DNA of 64,000 nt from Serinus canaria. Its lineage: Eukaryota > Chordata > Aves > Passeriformes > Fringillidae. The translations under genes were made by a program, and so were the position numbers. Positions 23,801-35,899 of this stretch are shown here, piece by piece. A model generated the notes under the pieces. The model ran no database searches. It was not told the origin of the DNA and saw only the letters and a program-made list of their open reading frames with translations. The stretch lies in the NCBI RefSeq assembly GCF_022539315.1, contig NC_066313.1:27069059-27133058 (forward strand). The letters are read 5' to 3'. How positions within the stretch are numbered: the first letter of the stretch is position 1; each line of letters opens with the position of its first letter.

Positions 23801-26800
23801 CCTCATCTTCAAGCCAGTACCTCTATTTTTCCTCTTCTCCCTTTTGCTGAACATTTAACTCCTCCTTTTTTAACATCCAACAGGGCAACTGTCTCCATTT
23901 TTTAATAAGACTGCTAAAACTAAAAGGAATGGGACAACAGGAAAAAAAAGAGTGTTAAAATATCAGCCTTACCTAATATTTTAACTTCAAAGTTACTCCT
24001 TTCTGTTTCTAACACTGCAGAAGTGCCACACCTTGTTTAACACTGGTGTATAAACACGAGTATTTTAATTCAGCTCAGGAGCTTACCTTGAAAGTCCACT
24101 TATGGTGCTTTAAGTATGCATAACAAAACTGTCTCAAAGCATGTGAACAGGGCTCTCTTCACACAAAACTGAACTGAAAACACACTGTGACGGTGCTGGT
24201 CTTATGGCAGGACATTGCTGCCTCTTAAAACTTTTCCCATCCCTTACCCATCAGAATCAGTTGCTCATAGGCCCTTGGAGTAAGGTTCCTGCTTGGCTGA
24301 CCAGCTTGGGAACTTGATTTGGGATAAGCTTTGGGCGACCACAAGAATTTCACTGAGCCTAAAAATCTCCAGGTTGCAGGGAGCATGAAGCAGAGCATGT
24401 AGAAAAATTGATGAGAAGTAGCAGAGGAGGAGATAAGACAACTTGCAAGTGAAGAAGTAGGTTTCTGGCACCCATTGGGTAAGAATGTGTTACTTTCTGC
24501 AGGTCCCTGCTATGTCCATGGAATGAAAGAACACTTTCCCAGTGCTTTTCCTGGCAGGTCTGGGCAAACCAGCGGGGTCATTTCTGGCTCAAGGCTGTAA
24601 ACAGCATGTTGGCTCCCCTCCATATTATGCAGGTAGCTCACAAGGCACTGTGTAATATTATGGTAAGATAAACAGCTTTAATTCTTTGGGATCGTACAGC
24701 CGTGCAAGAAACACGAGCAACATGAAGTATGAAATCCACAGTGCCATAAGGCCTCCTGCACCCTGGCTTATGCTTTGAGCAGTGACAGCAGGGAAGAAAT
24801 GTGTCGCCTCTTGTGTGAGGACAGGAGCAGCAGCACAGAAACTCTGTTATCTCCTTCACACCACTGGAGCAGCTCCAGTGGGAACATTGGGACCTACTGA
24901 AGAGTGCAAGCTAGAGTTCATCTCTCAAAGACATTCTCACACGATTGACAGACATCAGTGTACTGACATATCACAGTTTTTATTGTGGCAGAGTCTAAAA
25001 CTGTACTTCAGGTATTCCTGCTGTTGGTACTCCTGCAAATTGCAGATTACTTTCTTCAAAAGTTGTCTATGCAAATTTTTACCTGGGGGAAGTCTGCAGT
25101 AAATTCTTAATCTTGTACAATCCAGGTAAGGGACTCTATTCTAGCTGTAGTCTCTACTTCAAAATTGCAGCATGCATAAACCTGTCTCTGATTTAAATAC
25201 AAAACTGTGACTAAAACTCCATAATTTGCTTAGCAATGTGCTGTTGCTTGTTCAGTGAAACAACATGGTGCTCTTTAGGACTACTCTAGTTTTAGTTCTT
25301 GAATGTTCGTTCTCCTTTTCTTGTTCTCTCCTTTTTTCAGTCATGTCAGAATGCCAACAGCTTTAAATGACCTCTTTTGGTTATTTCAGATCATTACTAA
25401 GCAAACACTTATCCTGAATCAAGAGAGTAAATTCAGATTTTTTTTTCAACAATAATTCAGCTTTCTTCAGAAATCAGTGTAAGAAGTTGAAAAGTCCTTT
25501 GTGATTCTTCCTCTTTTTCAGAAGACTATTTTTACCCATTTGTGGTGATCCTCTGAAAGTGAAACCCTAGAAACTGTTGTCACAGTAAAACTGCACAGTG
25601 TAGATGGGAAACTGCATCACAGAGGAAGAAATAAGCAACGACTTTTTAGTCCATCTTTGGAACTATGCTTCACCCTCATGGCCTTGTCCTGAAATAATTC
25701 AGCAGCATTAGCTGCAGCCAACAAAAATAGTTTTCTTCCTGAATCTATGTAAACACCTGAAATGGAGGAAGTGAAGGAAAAGCCATACTTAACGTCCTAA
25801 TGCCACTTCCAGCTTTTAGAAATGCCTTTCATTTATACCCCATGCCACCCTCTGAAGTGGTCATCAGCACTAGTTGCATTACCAATGAGATTAAAAGGAT
25901 CGTAAACTAAGCTGCAATTAAATGAACATTTCTTTGTGTGGGGCTGAGGGACTCCTCTCACTCTCCTCTTAGGTTGCTCTGGAGTGTTTGGCCCTTCTTT
26001 TAAAGTAATGGTACAGGTATAACGCTTTCCCACCCAGTGCTCACCCATCCATTAAGCAGGAGAGCTGGAGTCATTCCCCTCTGCCTGAGTGGTTCAACCA
26101 CCACGACCTGCAAGAGTGCCAAACTGCAGGCAAGGCTGTTTTGCATGCCCTGAAGCCTTCTGTCTGAAGTTATGCCACTGCATCTAATCCAAAGGTACTG
26201 AGCTAGGGAGAAAGGACAGGGAAAAGTGCAGCTCCAGCCTCCTGCTTTGAGCATTTTTTCCATTTGAGGCATGCAGGGGAGAGACGTGAGTTGTCTTCTG
26301 GACCCCAGAATTTTAGTACAAATTCTAAAGATCCATGGAGACTATGTAAAACAGATAGTGGCCTACCTCGGGAAGGGACACTGTGGCATCTCAGTGGCTT
26401 ACTGTCGACACTGCACACGGAACGTTTGTAACAGCACCCAGGAGTCTCACGCTCCTTAATCTGCTGACTGCAGCAGGCAGCTCTTATCATCATTAGGACC
26501 ATAATTATCTGCTGTTCATTTCAAAGAACTGGTGCTGCACACCCACAAGACGCTGAGCAGGAAACACCCTCCCGAATGTCGTGTCCCCAACTTACTGCTA
26601 GCAAGAAGCAACTCGGAGGGTACGATGGTGGTGCATTCTGCAGAGCCATCTCTGCTGCGGCTGCCTCCACACACACTTTCTAGGACCTTTTCTGCATCAG
26701 CACTCGTTAGACTGGTCCCTTGGTTGATCCGGGTGACTAACCTCGTAGTGAACTATCTGCCTTTTCTGGTTTAGGTTTCTGCCAAACAAGTAAATTCAAT

Positions 26801-28289
26801 CAGAGCGCAATTAAAGGACCAGAGAGAGATGTGGGAGAAAGGAAAGCAGGACTTTTCTCATTCAGAGATGGGGAGCTGCTAGACTAATTAACGCTGACCT
26901 GTGTGCATGTCTTGTGTGTTTCCTATTGCTTCATTTTTTTCTCTATAGAAGTTTGGTTTAACAATCTTCTGTGTTGAGTTCTAAACAATAGCCAGCGCAG
27001 TCTCCTGTATTGACCCTTCACGGGAAAAATGTTTGGCTCAGTTTGATCTCACACATCATAAACTAAATCAGGCAGAAATAAGTCTGGTGCAGACCACGGT
27101 TATGAAGTGACACAGTTTTTCTTGCTTTAATTTCCTTTAAAAATATTATACTTCTAGTTAGCCAAAGCAACTTTATTGTGATAGATGACACAGTAGTGGC
27201 TGTATCACTTCGAAAATACTTTCAGGTTCAGAGGAAAGCTTGTATTTCTTTTCTGCTAGGTGACTACACCACCAAATGCTTTCACAACCCAAAGTTTCCC
27301 TGAGCATCTGCAGAGATTTACACAGATAGCATGTATACACACACTTGAATTAATGTTTTGGAAGCTACAACCTCCCCCTCAATCACCAGCCCACATCACA
27401 ACTCCAGCCCTGCCTTAACCATTTCGCATGGAACTCAAGTATCTCGTGTTTACATAAGCGCAGGCACCCTGTGTTTTGCAACACGCTTCGCGCTGCAGGT
27501 GGAGCGCAGGACATCACCCCAGTTCTCCCGGCACGGAGCTGGAAGGTTTTGCTCAGCCTGCCCGGTAGTGACCCCGATGACACGCCTCTCCTGCACAGTG
27601 CCACCACTGCCGCAGACACGGGCGACGTCCCGGTCAGTGACACCCCTGCACTCGGACGGGGCAGCGCCTGAGCGGCTGCGGAGATTCCCGAGCGGACACC
27701 CCTGGACACACGCTCACGGGGCACGGGATGCACACGCATCACCGGGCACTCACGGGACAATCCCAAACAAAGTTCCCGCGCCCGGGACACGGACCCAAAT
27801 CGGGGTCTTTCGCAGCCACCCCGGCTCCTCCTTGCCCCGCGTCCACAGGCGGCCTGCCAGGACCGCGCCCCGACTTCCCGCGGGGAAACCCAGCGAGCTC
27901 CCCCTCCGCACCGGGCGGGCCGGGGGCTCGCCCCGGGCAGCCGCAGCGGGGCACTTCGCGGGCTGCCCGGGCGGGACGGGCGGCGCCGCTGCCGGCATCC
28001 CGCCGCCTCGCCGCGCACACGTGGCCTGGCGCGGCGGCGCTGGCACAGGTGCGGCTCCGCGCGGGCGAAGCGATGCCCGGTCCCGGCCCCCCGCGCAGAG
28101 CGGCACGGCGGCGGCGGCGGGGTCGCCCGTTCCCCCGGCGGGCGCGGAGCCCCGCCCGGGCGCCAGCCTCATCTCCCCCCGCCCTGCCTTACCCATGAGG
28201 ATGGACAGGATGAGGCGCAGCGCCTGCTCCGACGAGCCGAGGGCCTCGGCCAGCCGCGCCAGGCTCCAGCCGGACCCCGCCACCGCCAT
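14854..28289 (-). CDS. LPCAT3: Lysophosphatidylcholine acyltransferase 3 (MBOAT5)
   Basis: LPCAT3 is a multi-pass ER enzyme that transfers polyunsaturated acyl-CoA chains to lysophospholipids. Minus-strand exons are 28193-28289, 20070-20177, 19850-19956, 19605-19698, 19484-19521, 18237-18415, 17718-17826, 16969-17055, 16519-16685, 15786-15933, 15090-15248 and 14854-14970. They join in frame to 469 aa (human 487; the shortfall is in the N-terminal exon). The MBOAT catalytic pair is present: Asn320 in SFNINTN and His356 in WHGLHSGY. By alignment these match human Asn338 and His374. The C-terminus is KLKRAE; human ends with the di-lysine signal KKME, so a KR variant may serve ER retrieval here. 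The start is ATG in the context AAGATGG. Intron 1 is 8 kb. A possible extra exon at 16023-16091 is listed separately. Confidence 0.95.
16023..16091 (-). other. LPCAT3: Candidate in-frame cassette exon of LPCAT3
   Basis: This 69-nt minus-strand segment lies in the intron between the exons at 16519-16685 and 15786-15933. It is preceded by a TACTGAC branch-like element, a long pyrimidine tract and TATAG, and followed by GTATTG. Its phase matches both neighbours, so inclusion would insert 23 residues without a stop (a hydrophobic segment containing FCLDVGFALVMLFLPP) just before YIFKR. I recall no such segment in mammalian LPCAT3. It may be an alternative exon or chance. Confidence 0.35.
20178..28192 (-). 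other. LPCAT3 intron 1, no gene recognised
   Basis: About 8 kb between LPCAT3 exons 1 and 2. I looked for nested exons and repeats on both strands and recognised none with confidence. 21600-22020 is pyrimidine-rich on the plus strand, which keeps several frames open by chance. A short 'tgtcatggtttgggta' near 22612 resembles the start of some avian LTRs but is too short to call. From 27480 the intron enters the CpG island of the LPCAT3 promoter. Confidence 0.5.
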
Positions 28290-28680
28290 CTTCCCCGCCG
28301 GCCGCCCCGCCGGCCGGTCGCGCCCCGAACCCGGCAGCGGCACCAGCCACCGCGGCCCCCGCACCGCGCGCGGCCCCCTGCGCGCCCATTGGCTGCGGCG
28401 CGCCCGGCCCCGCCCCGCAGCGCCTGCGATTGGGCAGCGGTGGCAGCGGGGCAGGGCCCTGCGCGCACTAAGGCAAAGGTTACCCGCGAGTGGGCGGCGA
28501 CGCGGGCTGGCCCCGCCGGCCAGTGATTGGGGGAACGGTGGCCGGGGGCGGGTCCGGGGGCACGGCGGGGCGGGGCCGGGAGGGCGGGGCGGGGCGCGGC
28601 TCCCGATTGGCTGCGGCGGGACAGGAGAGCGGCGGGGCGGGCCGGGGGTTATTCGCGGACACGAGGCGCGCGCGGGGAGG
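28290..28680 (-). promoter_or_regulatory. LPCAT3: LPCAT3 CpG-island promoter with four CCAAT boxes
   Basis: The GC-rich, CpG-dense sequence upstream of LPCAT3 exon 1 has no TATA box. Four ATTGG motifs on the plus strand (28388-28392, 28429-28433, 28526-28530, 28606-28610) are CCAAT boxes in LPCAT3 orientation, as expected for NF-Y binding, with GC boxes between them. The island extends from about 27500 to 28720. Confidence 0.65.
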
Positions 28681-28738
28681 GCGGGAGCGGCAGCTGTGCG
28701 TGAGTCGCGCGCGGGGCCTCGGCCAAGGTCTGGGTGTG

Positions 28739-28970
28739 AACCTGAGCCTGAGCCTCAGCCCGAGCCTGAGCCTGAGCCCGAGCCTGAGCCTAGCTCTGGG
28801 TCTGCGTGTAAGCCTGAGTCCGATTTTGGCTCTGGGTGTGAGCCCGACCCTAGCTCCGGGTCCGGGTCCAAGTGTGAGCCCGAGCCTAGCTCCGGGTCCG
28901 GATGTGAGCCCAAGCCTAGCTCTGAGTCTGGGTGTAAGCCTGAGCCTAGCTCTGAGTCTAGCTCTGCTGC
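28739..28970. repeat. GC-rich tandem repeat (GAGCCT hexamer then about 33-36 nt units)
   Basis: From 28739 to about 28793 the plus strand is built of near-perfect GAGCCT/GAGCCC hexamers. It continues to about 28970 as four or five diverged units of the form 'gtgagcccgagcctagctc' plus 'cgggtccg'. Because the units lack stops, several frames stay open on both strands, so those open frames are not evidence of a protein. Confidence 0.75.
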
Positions 28971-29284
28971 TTGGCTCCGGCTCCTGGGTACTGCCTGTGG
29001 TTTGGCCCTGACCTCAGTAGTGGCCTTGGCCACAGCCCCGTCCTTGGTCTTGGCCTCAGCTTCAGCGCGCTGCTGGAGCTCCCCCTGCGCTGCCAGGTCC
29101 CGCTGCCCCAGGGGCTCCCAGAGGACATATCCCCGCTGCTTGGCTCCCGTGGTCCAGAGGGACCTGCTTCCCATACGGGCATTATGGTGGCAGCCGTGCT
29201 TTGCCCTGCGCCTGTGGCACCCGGCTCAGTGTGCCACAGCAGCAGGCACCGTGTCAGTGGTGCTCAGTGGCCATAAACTAAACC

Positions 29285-29550
29285 ACAAAAAGTTTTAGAC
29301 AAAACGTCTCCCTTAGGCAAAACATCTCCCATGACTGAGAACTTCCTTACACTGAGGGTGGCAGAGCACTGAACAGGCTGCCCAGGGAGGTTATGGAGTC
29401 TCCCTCTCTGGAGACCTTCAAAGCCTGCGTGGATGCATTCCTGTGTTACCTGCTCTAAGTGACCCTGTCTTGGCAGGGAGGTTGGACTGGCTAACCAGAG
29501 GTTCCTCCCAGCCCTAGCAGTTCTGGGATTCTGTGACTCTCCAGTCACTC
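29285..29550 (+). repeat. CR1 retroposon 3' fragment
   Basis: CR1 3' region: 'ctgagggtggcagagcactg', 'caggctgcccagggaggtta', 'ggagaccttcaaagcctg', 'cttggcagggaggttggact', ending 'ctgggattctgtgactc'. Confidence 0.85.
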
Positions 29551-31637
29551 AGCAGCTGGGCCCACACAGACTCCCCATAACTCAGCTGCTTCTTAGGTGT
29601 GTTCCCTCATGCAGGTGTCCACGTGTGCACCCCAAGTTGTCCCCAGCTGAAATTTCAGGTGCAATGGATGTGATCCTCTTCCCTTGTTTGTGTTACCATT
29701 TTCCTGCTGGGTCACTTGGGTGCACAAATTCAGCTGAGGGGGAAAATAGAGGCTCGCACAAAGGTTCGCATGAAAAGAGACCTCTGGAGTTCTCTGATCC
29801 AAACTGCAGCTCTCAAGCAGGACTCAAAGCTGGAGCCATTTGCTCAGGGCAGTGCCTGGGTAATTGCTGTACATTTTCATGGTTGGAAAGCTCCCAGCTT
29901 TTCTGGGCTCCTGAACCAGTGCTGAATCACCCTCTTTATCTTGGTCCATCCCCCTTATCACCACCCTTGAAGTAGCAGCACCAGCACCTGCTAGATGCCA
30001 TTTCTTATCAAATCTGACCAGGAAGGGGACTGATTGGCAGCATTGCCACATAGACCTCATTTGTTCAGGAGACCAGGCTGAAGACCTTGCCCCTCCTTGC
30101 CCTTCTCTTTCCCAGGCTAAACAAATCCAGGTTTCTCAACAACGAAGCTCTAGTCACCTCTGCGCTGGGCTCTTTCCACTTGGTTCACACCTCTCTTGCA
30201 CTGGGGACTGAGGAAGTGCATGTAGGTGGGGAGAGCCTGTCCTTCTCCCCCAGATGTCCCCTGAAGGCAGAGTAAGGTGCAGAGTGGCAGGCCAAGATGA
30301 ATAGCAAGGGTTTAAAAACCCTCCTGGGTAGCTCACTCTGTCAGGTTAGACTCTACAGACAGGTTGCTGTATTTGTCCACCCTGACTAGTGGACAAATTT
30401 GCCAAATTTTTTGCAAAGCCTGATGACTGGCCTTTCAAGGCATATCTAGTTCTCATTTCCACATTCAGTTGTGTGTTTATGCTGTTTAGGCCACTTTCCT
30501 AAGTAAATCAGTTCTATGTGAGCATGACAGCTGTCTGACCCTGCTCAAGGCACGTTTGACAAGAAATGATCTGCTTAGTTCTGTAATTTACTGTTGTCAG
30601 AGAAGAGTTTCAGGAGCAGCATCTGTTCCCGAGATTGCCCAACAATTTCCATTGCAAGATTGTTTCCAGTTGCTTGAAATGTTGCCATATTTGACCTGTT
30701 TAGATTAAACGCTTGATAGTCACTTGGAGTCAGAGCACAGTAGCTCGGAGAGTAGGTTTTAATACTACTAAAAATACTACTTTTCAGCAGTATTATTATT
30801 ATTTTAATAATCAGGGCAGTGTTATTCTTGGGAGGAGGGGCTGTAGCCATAACTCTTGATTTACTGTCCTTTAGCTATACCATAATTTCATAACATGACA
30901 CGGGTATTAATGTGAAGCTCAAAGTTCACATGAGCTCAGTGTGGCACAGTGGGAATGCAGCTGCTGAAGCTTCTGCATATCCAGTTCCATTGGTTGTGTT
31001 CCAGTGGCTCCATGCAGCTTTCCCACACACCAGGGCCACAAGACCCCAGATGCTTCTCCAAGAGCTCCTGCAACTCTTTCTTTCCAGGATCACTTCAGCT
31101 GAGGAGTTGGAACAGGAATGTTGTGCCCTGCCTTGACAGTGCTTCTTCTCCCAGGCAACCACAGGAGGCTATTCTGATCAAAATGGCCATGGGAGAGGAG
31201 CTGGATACTTGGAGCAAGGTGTCTGTGTGGGCAGTGGGATTAGGGTTGGACACTGATGAGGAGGAGGAAGATACTGGAAAAGCCAGAGCCAGAATAAAAT
31301 TACATATGACAGAAGTCTGCAGTTGTCAACAACCATGTCAAGGGAAAAGCACAGAGAGGGTGGTGAGAGAAATAACCATTGGCAAGAGATGAAGTATAGA
31401 GGGAGAAGAGAGACTACTTGGAATAACAGGCAGGGAAGGACCTGAAAATAAGTTTTCATCAGAAGGGTGAAATTGGAATTGGTGGTCATGGAGCCAGTGG
31501 GGAAAAAAAGCCAGGAATGGGTGAAGGACAAACCAGAGAGATGGAGAAACTGGAATTTGGTGGATGTTGGAGGCAGGAAAGGAATAGTATGCTTGAAATC
31601 ATGTCACCTTTTCAGTATGAAGATTACTGAACAAATA
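29551..31637. other. Intergenic DNA between LPCAT3 and C1S, first part
   Basis: No gene was recognised. About 30085-30215 resembles a diverged minus-strand CR1 ('cccaggctaaacaaatccag', 'cttgcactgggg'). The rest shows no clear coding or repeat signal. Confidence 0.45.
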
Positions 31638-31885
31638 AATCATAGAATCATTAGGGCTGGAAAAATCCTCTAAGGACATTGAGTCCAGCCATTAACTCAG
31701 CACTGCCAGGTCCACTGCTAAACTGTGTCCCTAAGCACCACACCTACACATTTTCTGCACACTTCCAGGGATGGTGATCCCACCATTTCTCTGGGCAGCC
31801 TGTTCCAATGCTCCATCACTCTTTCAGAGAAGAAATTTCTCCTAATATCTAACCCAAACCTTGACGAGCTTGAGGCCGTCTTTTC
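31638..31885 (-). repeat. CR1 retroposon 3' fragment (minus)
   Basis: It starts with the reversed tail 'tcatagaatcattagggctg', followed by 'gatggtgatcccaccatttc' and 'ctctgggcagcctgttccaa', and ends abruptly at 'cttttcttgtcctg', where a GC-rich block begins. Confidence 0.9.
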
Positions 31886-32270
31886 TTGTCCTGTGCGACG
31901 CCAGACCCCGTTTCTGAGGCACTGCGGGCTCCGTTCCCCAGCCCCGCTCCGCCAAGCGGGGGAGCCGCAGGTCGTGGCCCCGGTCGTGGCCCCGGTCGCG
32001 GCGGGTGGGCTCGGACACTCCGTGCCGGGACCGGGAGATGTCACCCAGAGTGGGTCAGGGAAGTGGCCCCCCGACACCCCTCCTGCGGCCGGGCGGGACG
32101 CTCCCGGGGCCGGGACTCGGCGGGGCCCGCCGGTCTCTGCTGCCGCCTCTCGGTGCCGCCGGGACCGGCGAGGCGGGACTTCAGTCCGCGGGAACCGGCG
32201 GGTTCTCCTGCTGCGGGAATGTCGCCGCTGCAGTTTACAGTCGAGTGGTTTCGAGGCCGACAGAATTGAT
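31886..32270. other. GC-rich, CpG-rich block between two inverted CR1 copies
   Basis: About 385 bp with many CpG dinucleotides in otherwise AT-richer DNA. It contains a three-copy 12-bp repeat (GGTCGTGGCCCC-like, about 31972-32002). It does not resemble the CR1 3' sequence on either side. It has no clear splice sites or recognisable protein. It may be a promoter-like island, a transduced piece or a GC-rich repeat. Confidence 0.45.
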
Positions 32271-32640
32271 GTTGCCCAGCCTGCAGAAGAGAAGGGTCCT
32301 TCCTCACCATAGCACCTTCCAGCGCCTGAAGGGGCTGCAGGAGAGCTGGAAAGGGGCTTCTTACAAGGGCAAATAGTGATTGGACAAGGTGGAATGGCCT
32401 TAACCTGAAGAAAAATAAGTTCAGATTGGATATTAGGAGGAAATTCTTCACTATGATGATGGTGAGGCACTGGCACATGTAGATGCTCCTGTCCCTGGGA
32501 GTGTCCAAGGACCGGCTGGATGGAGCTCTGAGCCTCTCCATGGGTCAGTGGAAGATGTCCCCACCTATAGCAGGGGGGTTGGAACTAGATGACCTTTAAG
32601 GTAGCCTTCAACCCAAACCATTCCATAACTCAGTGAAAGA
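32271..32640 (+). repeat. CR1 retroposon 3' fragment (plus)
   Basis: A typical CR1 3' region: 'ttgcccagcctgcagaagag', 'tgaaggggctgcaggagagc', 'aggaggaaattcttcactat', 'ggttggaactagatgacctt', ending 'aaaccattccataactc'. It is in the opposite orientation to the copy at 31638-31885. Confidence 0.9.
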
Positions 32641-35600
32641 AAGCACAAGTATTAGGAATATTTGACTGTAATGGATGAAACACCCAGGGGTGTAGGGGAA
32701 GGAAGTCAGAAGGCAGCAGGCACGTCAGTGCACTGAGCAGAGTGTTCCCAAGCCCCAGGTTTTACTGGGAGATGGTGGAAGCTTTGCAATGAGACTCGGT
32801 GATGGAGGGAATAAGAGAAGTGAACAGACTCTGTTGGAAATCCCCCTGGTAGTGTTTGCAGAGGTGGAAATCAGGGAATTGTATTGAATGGTTCTGAGCC
32901 AGAACACACCTGCCCTGCCACCTTTTCCTGGGGTTTATCAAAGACTCCCAGTTTAATGAGTGGCAAAAAAACCTGGCTTGGGTCACAAGAGGGAGGTGGG
33001 AAGTGTAGTGTGCAAGAAACCCACAGAACCCTCTCATTGCCAGAACGGGAAACAGGGAAATTACTGCCAAGGTCTTGGTAAATTGAGGATATTTTACCTT
33101 CTTCTTCTGTATCCTTGATTCCCTGCCACTTATATTCCCTCGGTTCACTTAGTTAATGTTGTTTTCTCTTTTGATGTTTATGCCCTTTTTTTTTTCAATG
33201 CTCTGACTCAGTGTTTCCAGATGGAGATGTGTGTGGCTTTTCTGAAGAACTTGGGAAAAACTTTTTCTCCCCAACTTCCTGAGGGAAGATGAGCCAGTCA
33301 AGCCTGTTTTAAATGGTAATTGTATGAAACCTGGAACACCGCTGCGCTTCATAACATCTGGCAGAAAGGTTACAGCTACACAACTCTGAGTCATTTTAAG
33401 AAGAGGGTTGTCTTATGCAATTTGGGAAAAGTGGTATGTGGTCATGTAATTTAGGAATTTAAGAGAATGTGTGTGCCTCTGAGCAGAATTATATTGCATT
33501 GGTGAATTTAATGTTATCACCTATTAACCTTAATGACATGATTTTGCCTTTTTTAAACTGTTATCTGACACAGTTGTACCAAATTGTGAAATATATTACC
33601 TAACTGTTTCATCTTAAGAGTTGAAAAAACAATACAGATTTAAGAAAATGCAATCTAATGTTGTATATACATATTCAGTGTAAATATATAAATATTACCA
33701 GTCTTCTGTATAAATAGCTAGCATTATACAGATATGTGACCAGATAAAATGCAGCTACTTCTTTATTTAACTATCTTCAGCAGTCTTTTTCTTAATTAAC
33801 AGAAATTGATTGATTAATAAAACATATTTCTTAATTAATTTCTGAAGAGTTATGAATATTCATACACATATTAATAAACCACTGCTACAGATGAGTTGAG
33901 TCAGTTTTATATGAAAATACAGAATTCCCTTGTGATAAAATGACATGCATCATATATAAGTTCACACTCATTTCCTTTCCACCATGCCCATTTTCAAATA
34001 GGATTGTGGCTTGAAGAGTCACTGACAGGGTTTTTACATTGCACAGCTCAGAGGAGAAAACATCTCCCTGAAATTTATTGTGTCTCTTTCATCACTGTTT
34101 TCCTGTTCTCAAAATTCCAGTTCAAAACATCGAGCTGTGCTCCCAAGAGACATCAGAAGGGAGATGACACTCTGTTTTCTTTCTCTTTCCATTCTCATTT
34201 TGACAAAGAAAACAGACTAGGCATATTCTTCTAGCAAAGCCTTTATCCTGACTACAATGAAGTCAGTTATGATTCATCTGGAGGTGTTTCTCTCCCTTGA
34301 CATTAAAAAGGACTCTTTCCGATGGGCTGTGCTAATGCACTTTGCCTATGGCCTGTTGAAACTTGAAGCACTTTTTTTTCCCCTGTCTAAAACAAGCTCT
34401 GGAGTGTGCTGTGCTGGCTGTAAAGGGTAGAGGCTGTAATGGAATTTTAGATTTTCATTGACAGTCCAGTCCCTGTGCAGCTGGTTTGTGAGGAGGAGAG
34501 GATTTCTAGAGTATTAGTGACAGATATTTTAGCTTGTGTTTTGGCCTTGGCTTGGGGCCACTGGCTGGGCTAAGGGTCCTGCCTGGTGTAAGTCTTTGAA
34601 CTCCTTTCTGCAAGGATCTTAGTTCTAACTTGCTGCAGGGCTAAGTCTGATGAACATTAACACAATGAGCATGATGAACATGCTCTTTCTTACACAAAGA
34701 AAATAAAAATGTTGTTATGTGCTCCTAGTCTTAAATGTGTCCCTATAGTGAACTTAACAAAACCATGTTTCCTCCTGCTGGTAGCCTCAGAGAGGCACAA
34801 CACTGAATAGGCCACTACTTTTTCTTTATTTCTTTCCCTAAAAAGGGGTCTCTGAAGCATCCCATGAGGAGCAGGCACAGCAGCCCTGTGGCCATCAGGT
34901 TGCAGTAAGACTGTGCCCCACCAAGGTGATCTCTGGACATGATGATCAAACAGGGTTTTCTGTGCGGAAACATTGGACTCTCCCTTTTCTACACCCTTTG
35001 GATGTGGTTCCCAACTTTAGAAAGGGAGGGGAACGAAGAGGAGAGGGAAGGCAGTCGAAAACTCTATTCCCCTCCCTTTTCCCCAAAGTCACCTGATTTC
35101 CCGAAAATACAGCCAGACTGGTGCGCTCCCTACAGCAACTTCAGCCAACAGGATTGTGCAAGTCTTACTGGAAATTCCCCTTCCTGCCGAGAGCTTTCAA
35201 AGCCAGCATCCCACGCTAGAGCAAAGGCTGGGAAGCCGCATCCCACAGACAGAGGGTGCTGCGATATTGCGAATTAGAGCTCCCTTCCCAAATCTCAGCT
35301 TTGGGCGCCTTTGGAGGAGGGTGTGCACAGGAAGAAAAAAAGAGAGAAGGAAAAGAGAAGAGACAAGGAAACCAGACGTGAACTATGGAGAAAAGGTAAA
35401 TTTTGCAGGCACTATAAATGAGAAAGGAGGATATTCCCCAGTGTCGTTGTCTGACAGCTAGAAGAGTCAGGACAATGTGCTTCCCAACCCCAGGGTCTTA
35501 GCATGATTTTTGAGGTGCTGGGAAGAATGGGCTGGGAACTTCTGGGGGATGTGTTCTCTGCCTTAATTTGCTGTGCACCAGCATGGTGTTTGGATTCACT

Positions 35601-35799
35601 GGTGGCCATAATGGGAGAGCACTGGTGAGTACCAAGACAGAGATTTTGTCCTCATGGATCTCAGCCTTCCTTCTTGATGCTTGGGTTTGCTCTGTGCATG
35701 AAGGACCAGAGATATAAACTTGCTTTTCAGGCAAAACCTTGACCTAGTCTCTCCAGGGTGGGGGTTTAGGATTTTCAAGCTGCTTAGCAGACACACAGA
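32641..35799. other. Intergenic DNA upstream of C1S
   Basis: No gene was recognised. 33500-33950 is markedly AT-rich. Some 'gaaaag/gtaaat' type donor-like sites occur near 35397, so an upstream non-coding C1S exon is possible but unproven. Confidence 0.4.
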
Positions 35800-35816
35800 C
35801 ATGCAGGCAACATTAA

Positions 35817-35858
35817 CCAATCACAGTTTTTTGTCCTAGAGCATAACTCCAAAGTCCA
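35817..35858 (+). promoter_or_regulatory. C1S: Candidate C1S promoter: CCAAT box and HNF4 site
   Basis: A CCAAT box at 35817-35821 is followed by CAAAGTCCA at 35850-35858, an exact core HNF4 motif, 42 bp ahead of the C1S start codon. HNF4 is a liver factor, and C1s is mainly made in liver. No TATA box is evident. The start site is not known; the HNF4 motif may lie at or just past it. Confidence 0.4.
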
Positions 35859-35899
35859 ATTCTTGAAGGTTTTCAGAAAGGAAGAACTGCTTTTTCCAG

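Noticed and set aside
27358..29298. 646-codon open frame on the plus strand
   Set aside because: It crosses the LPCAT3 CpG island, exon 1 (antisense) and a stop-free tandem repeat. GC-rich DNA keeps frames open by chance and no protein family is recognisable, so it is kept only as a low-interest finding.
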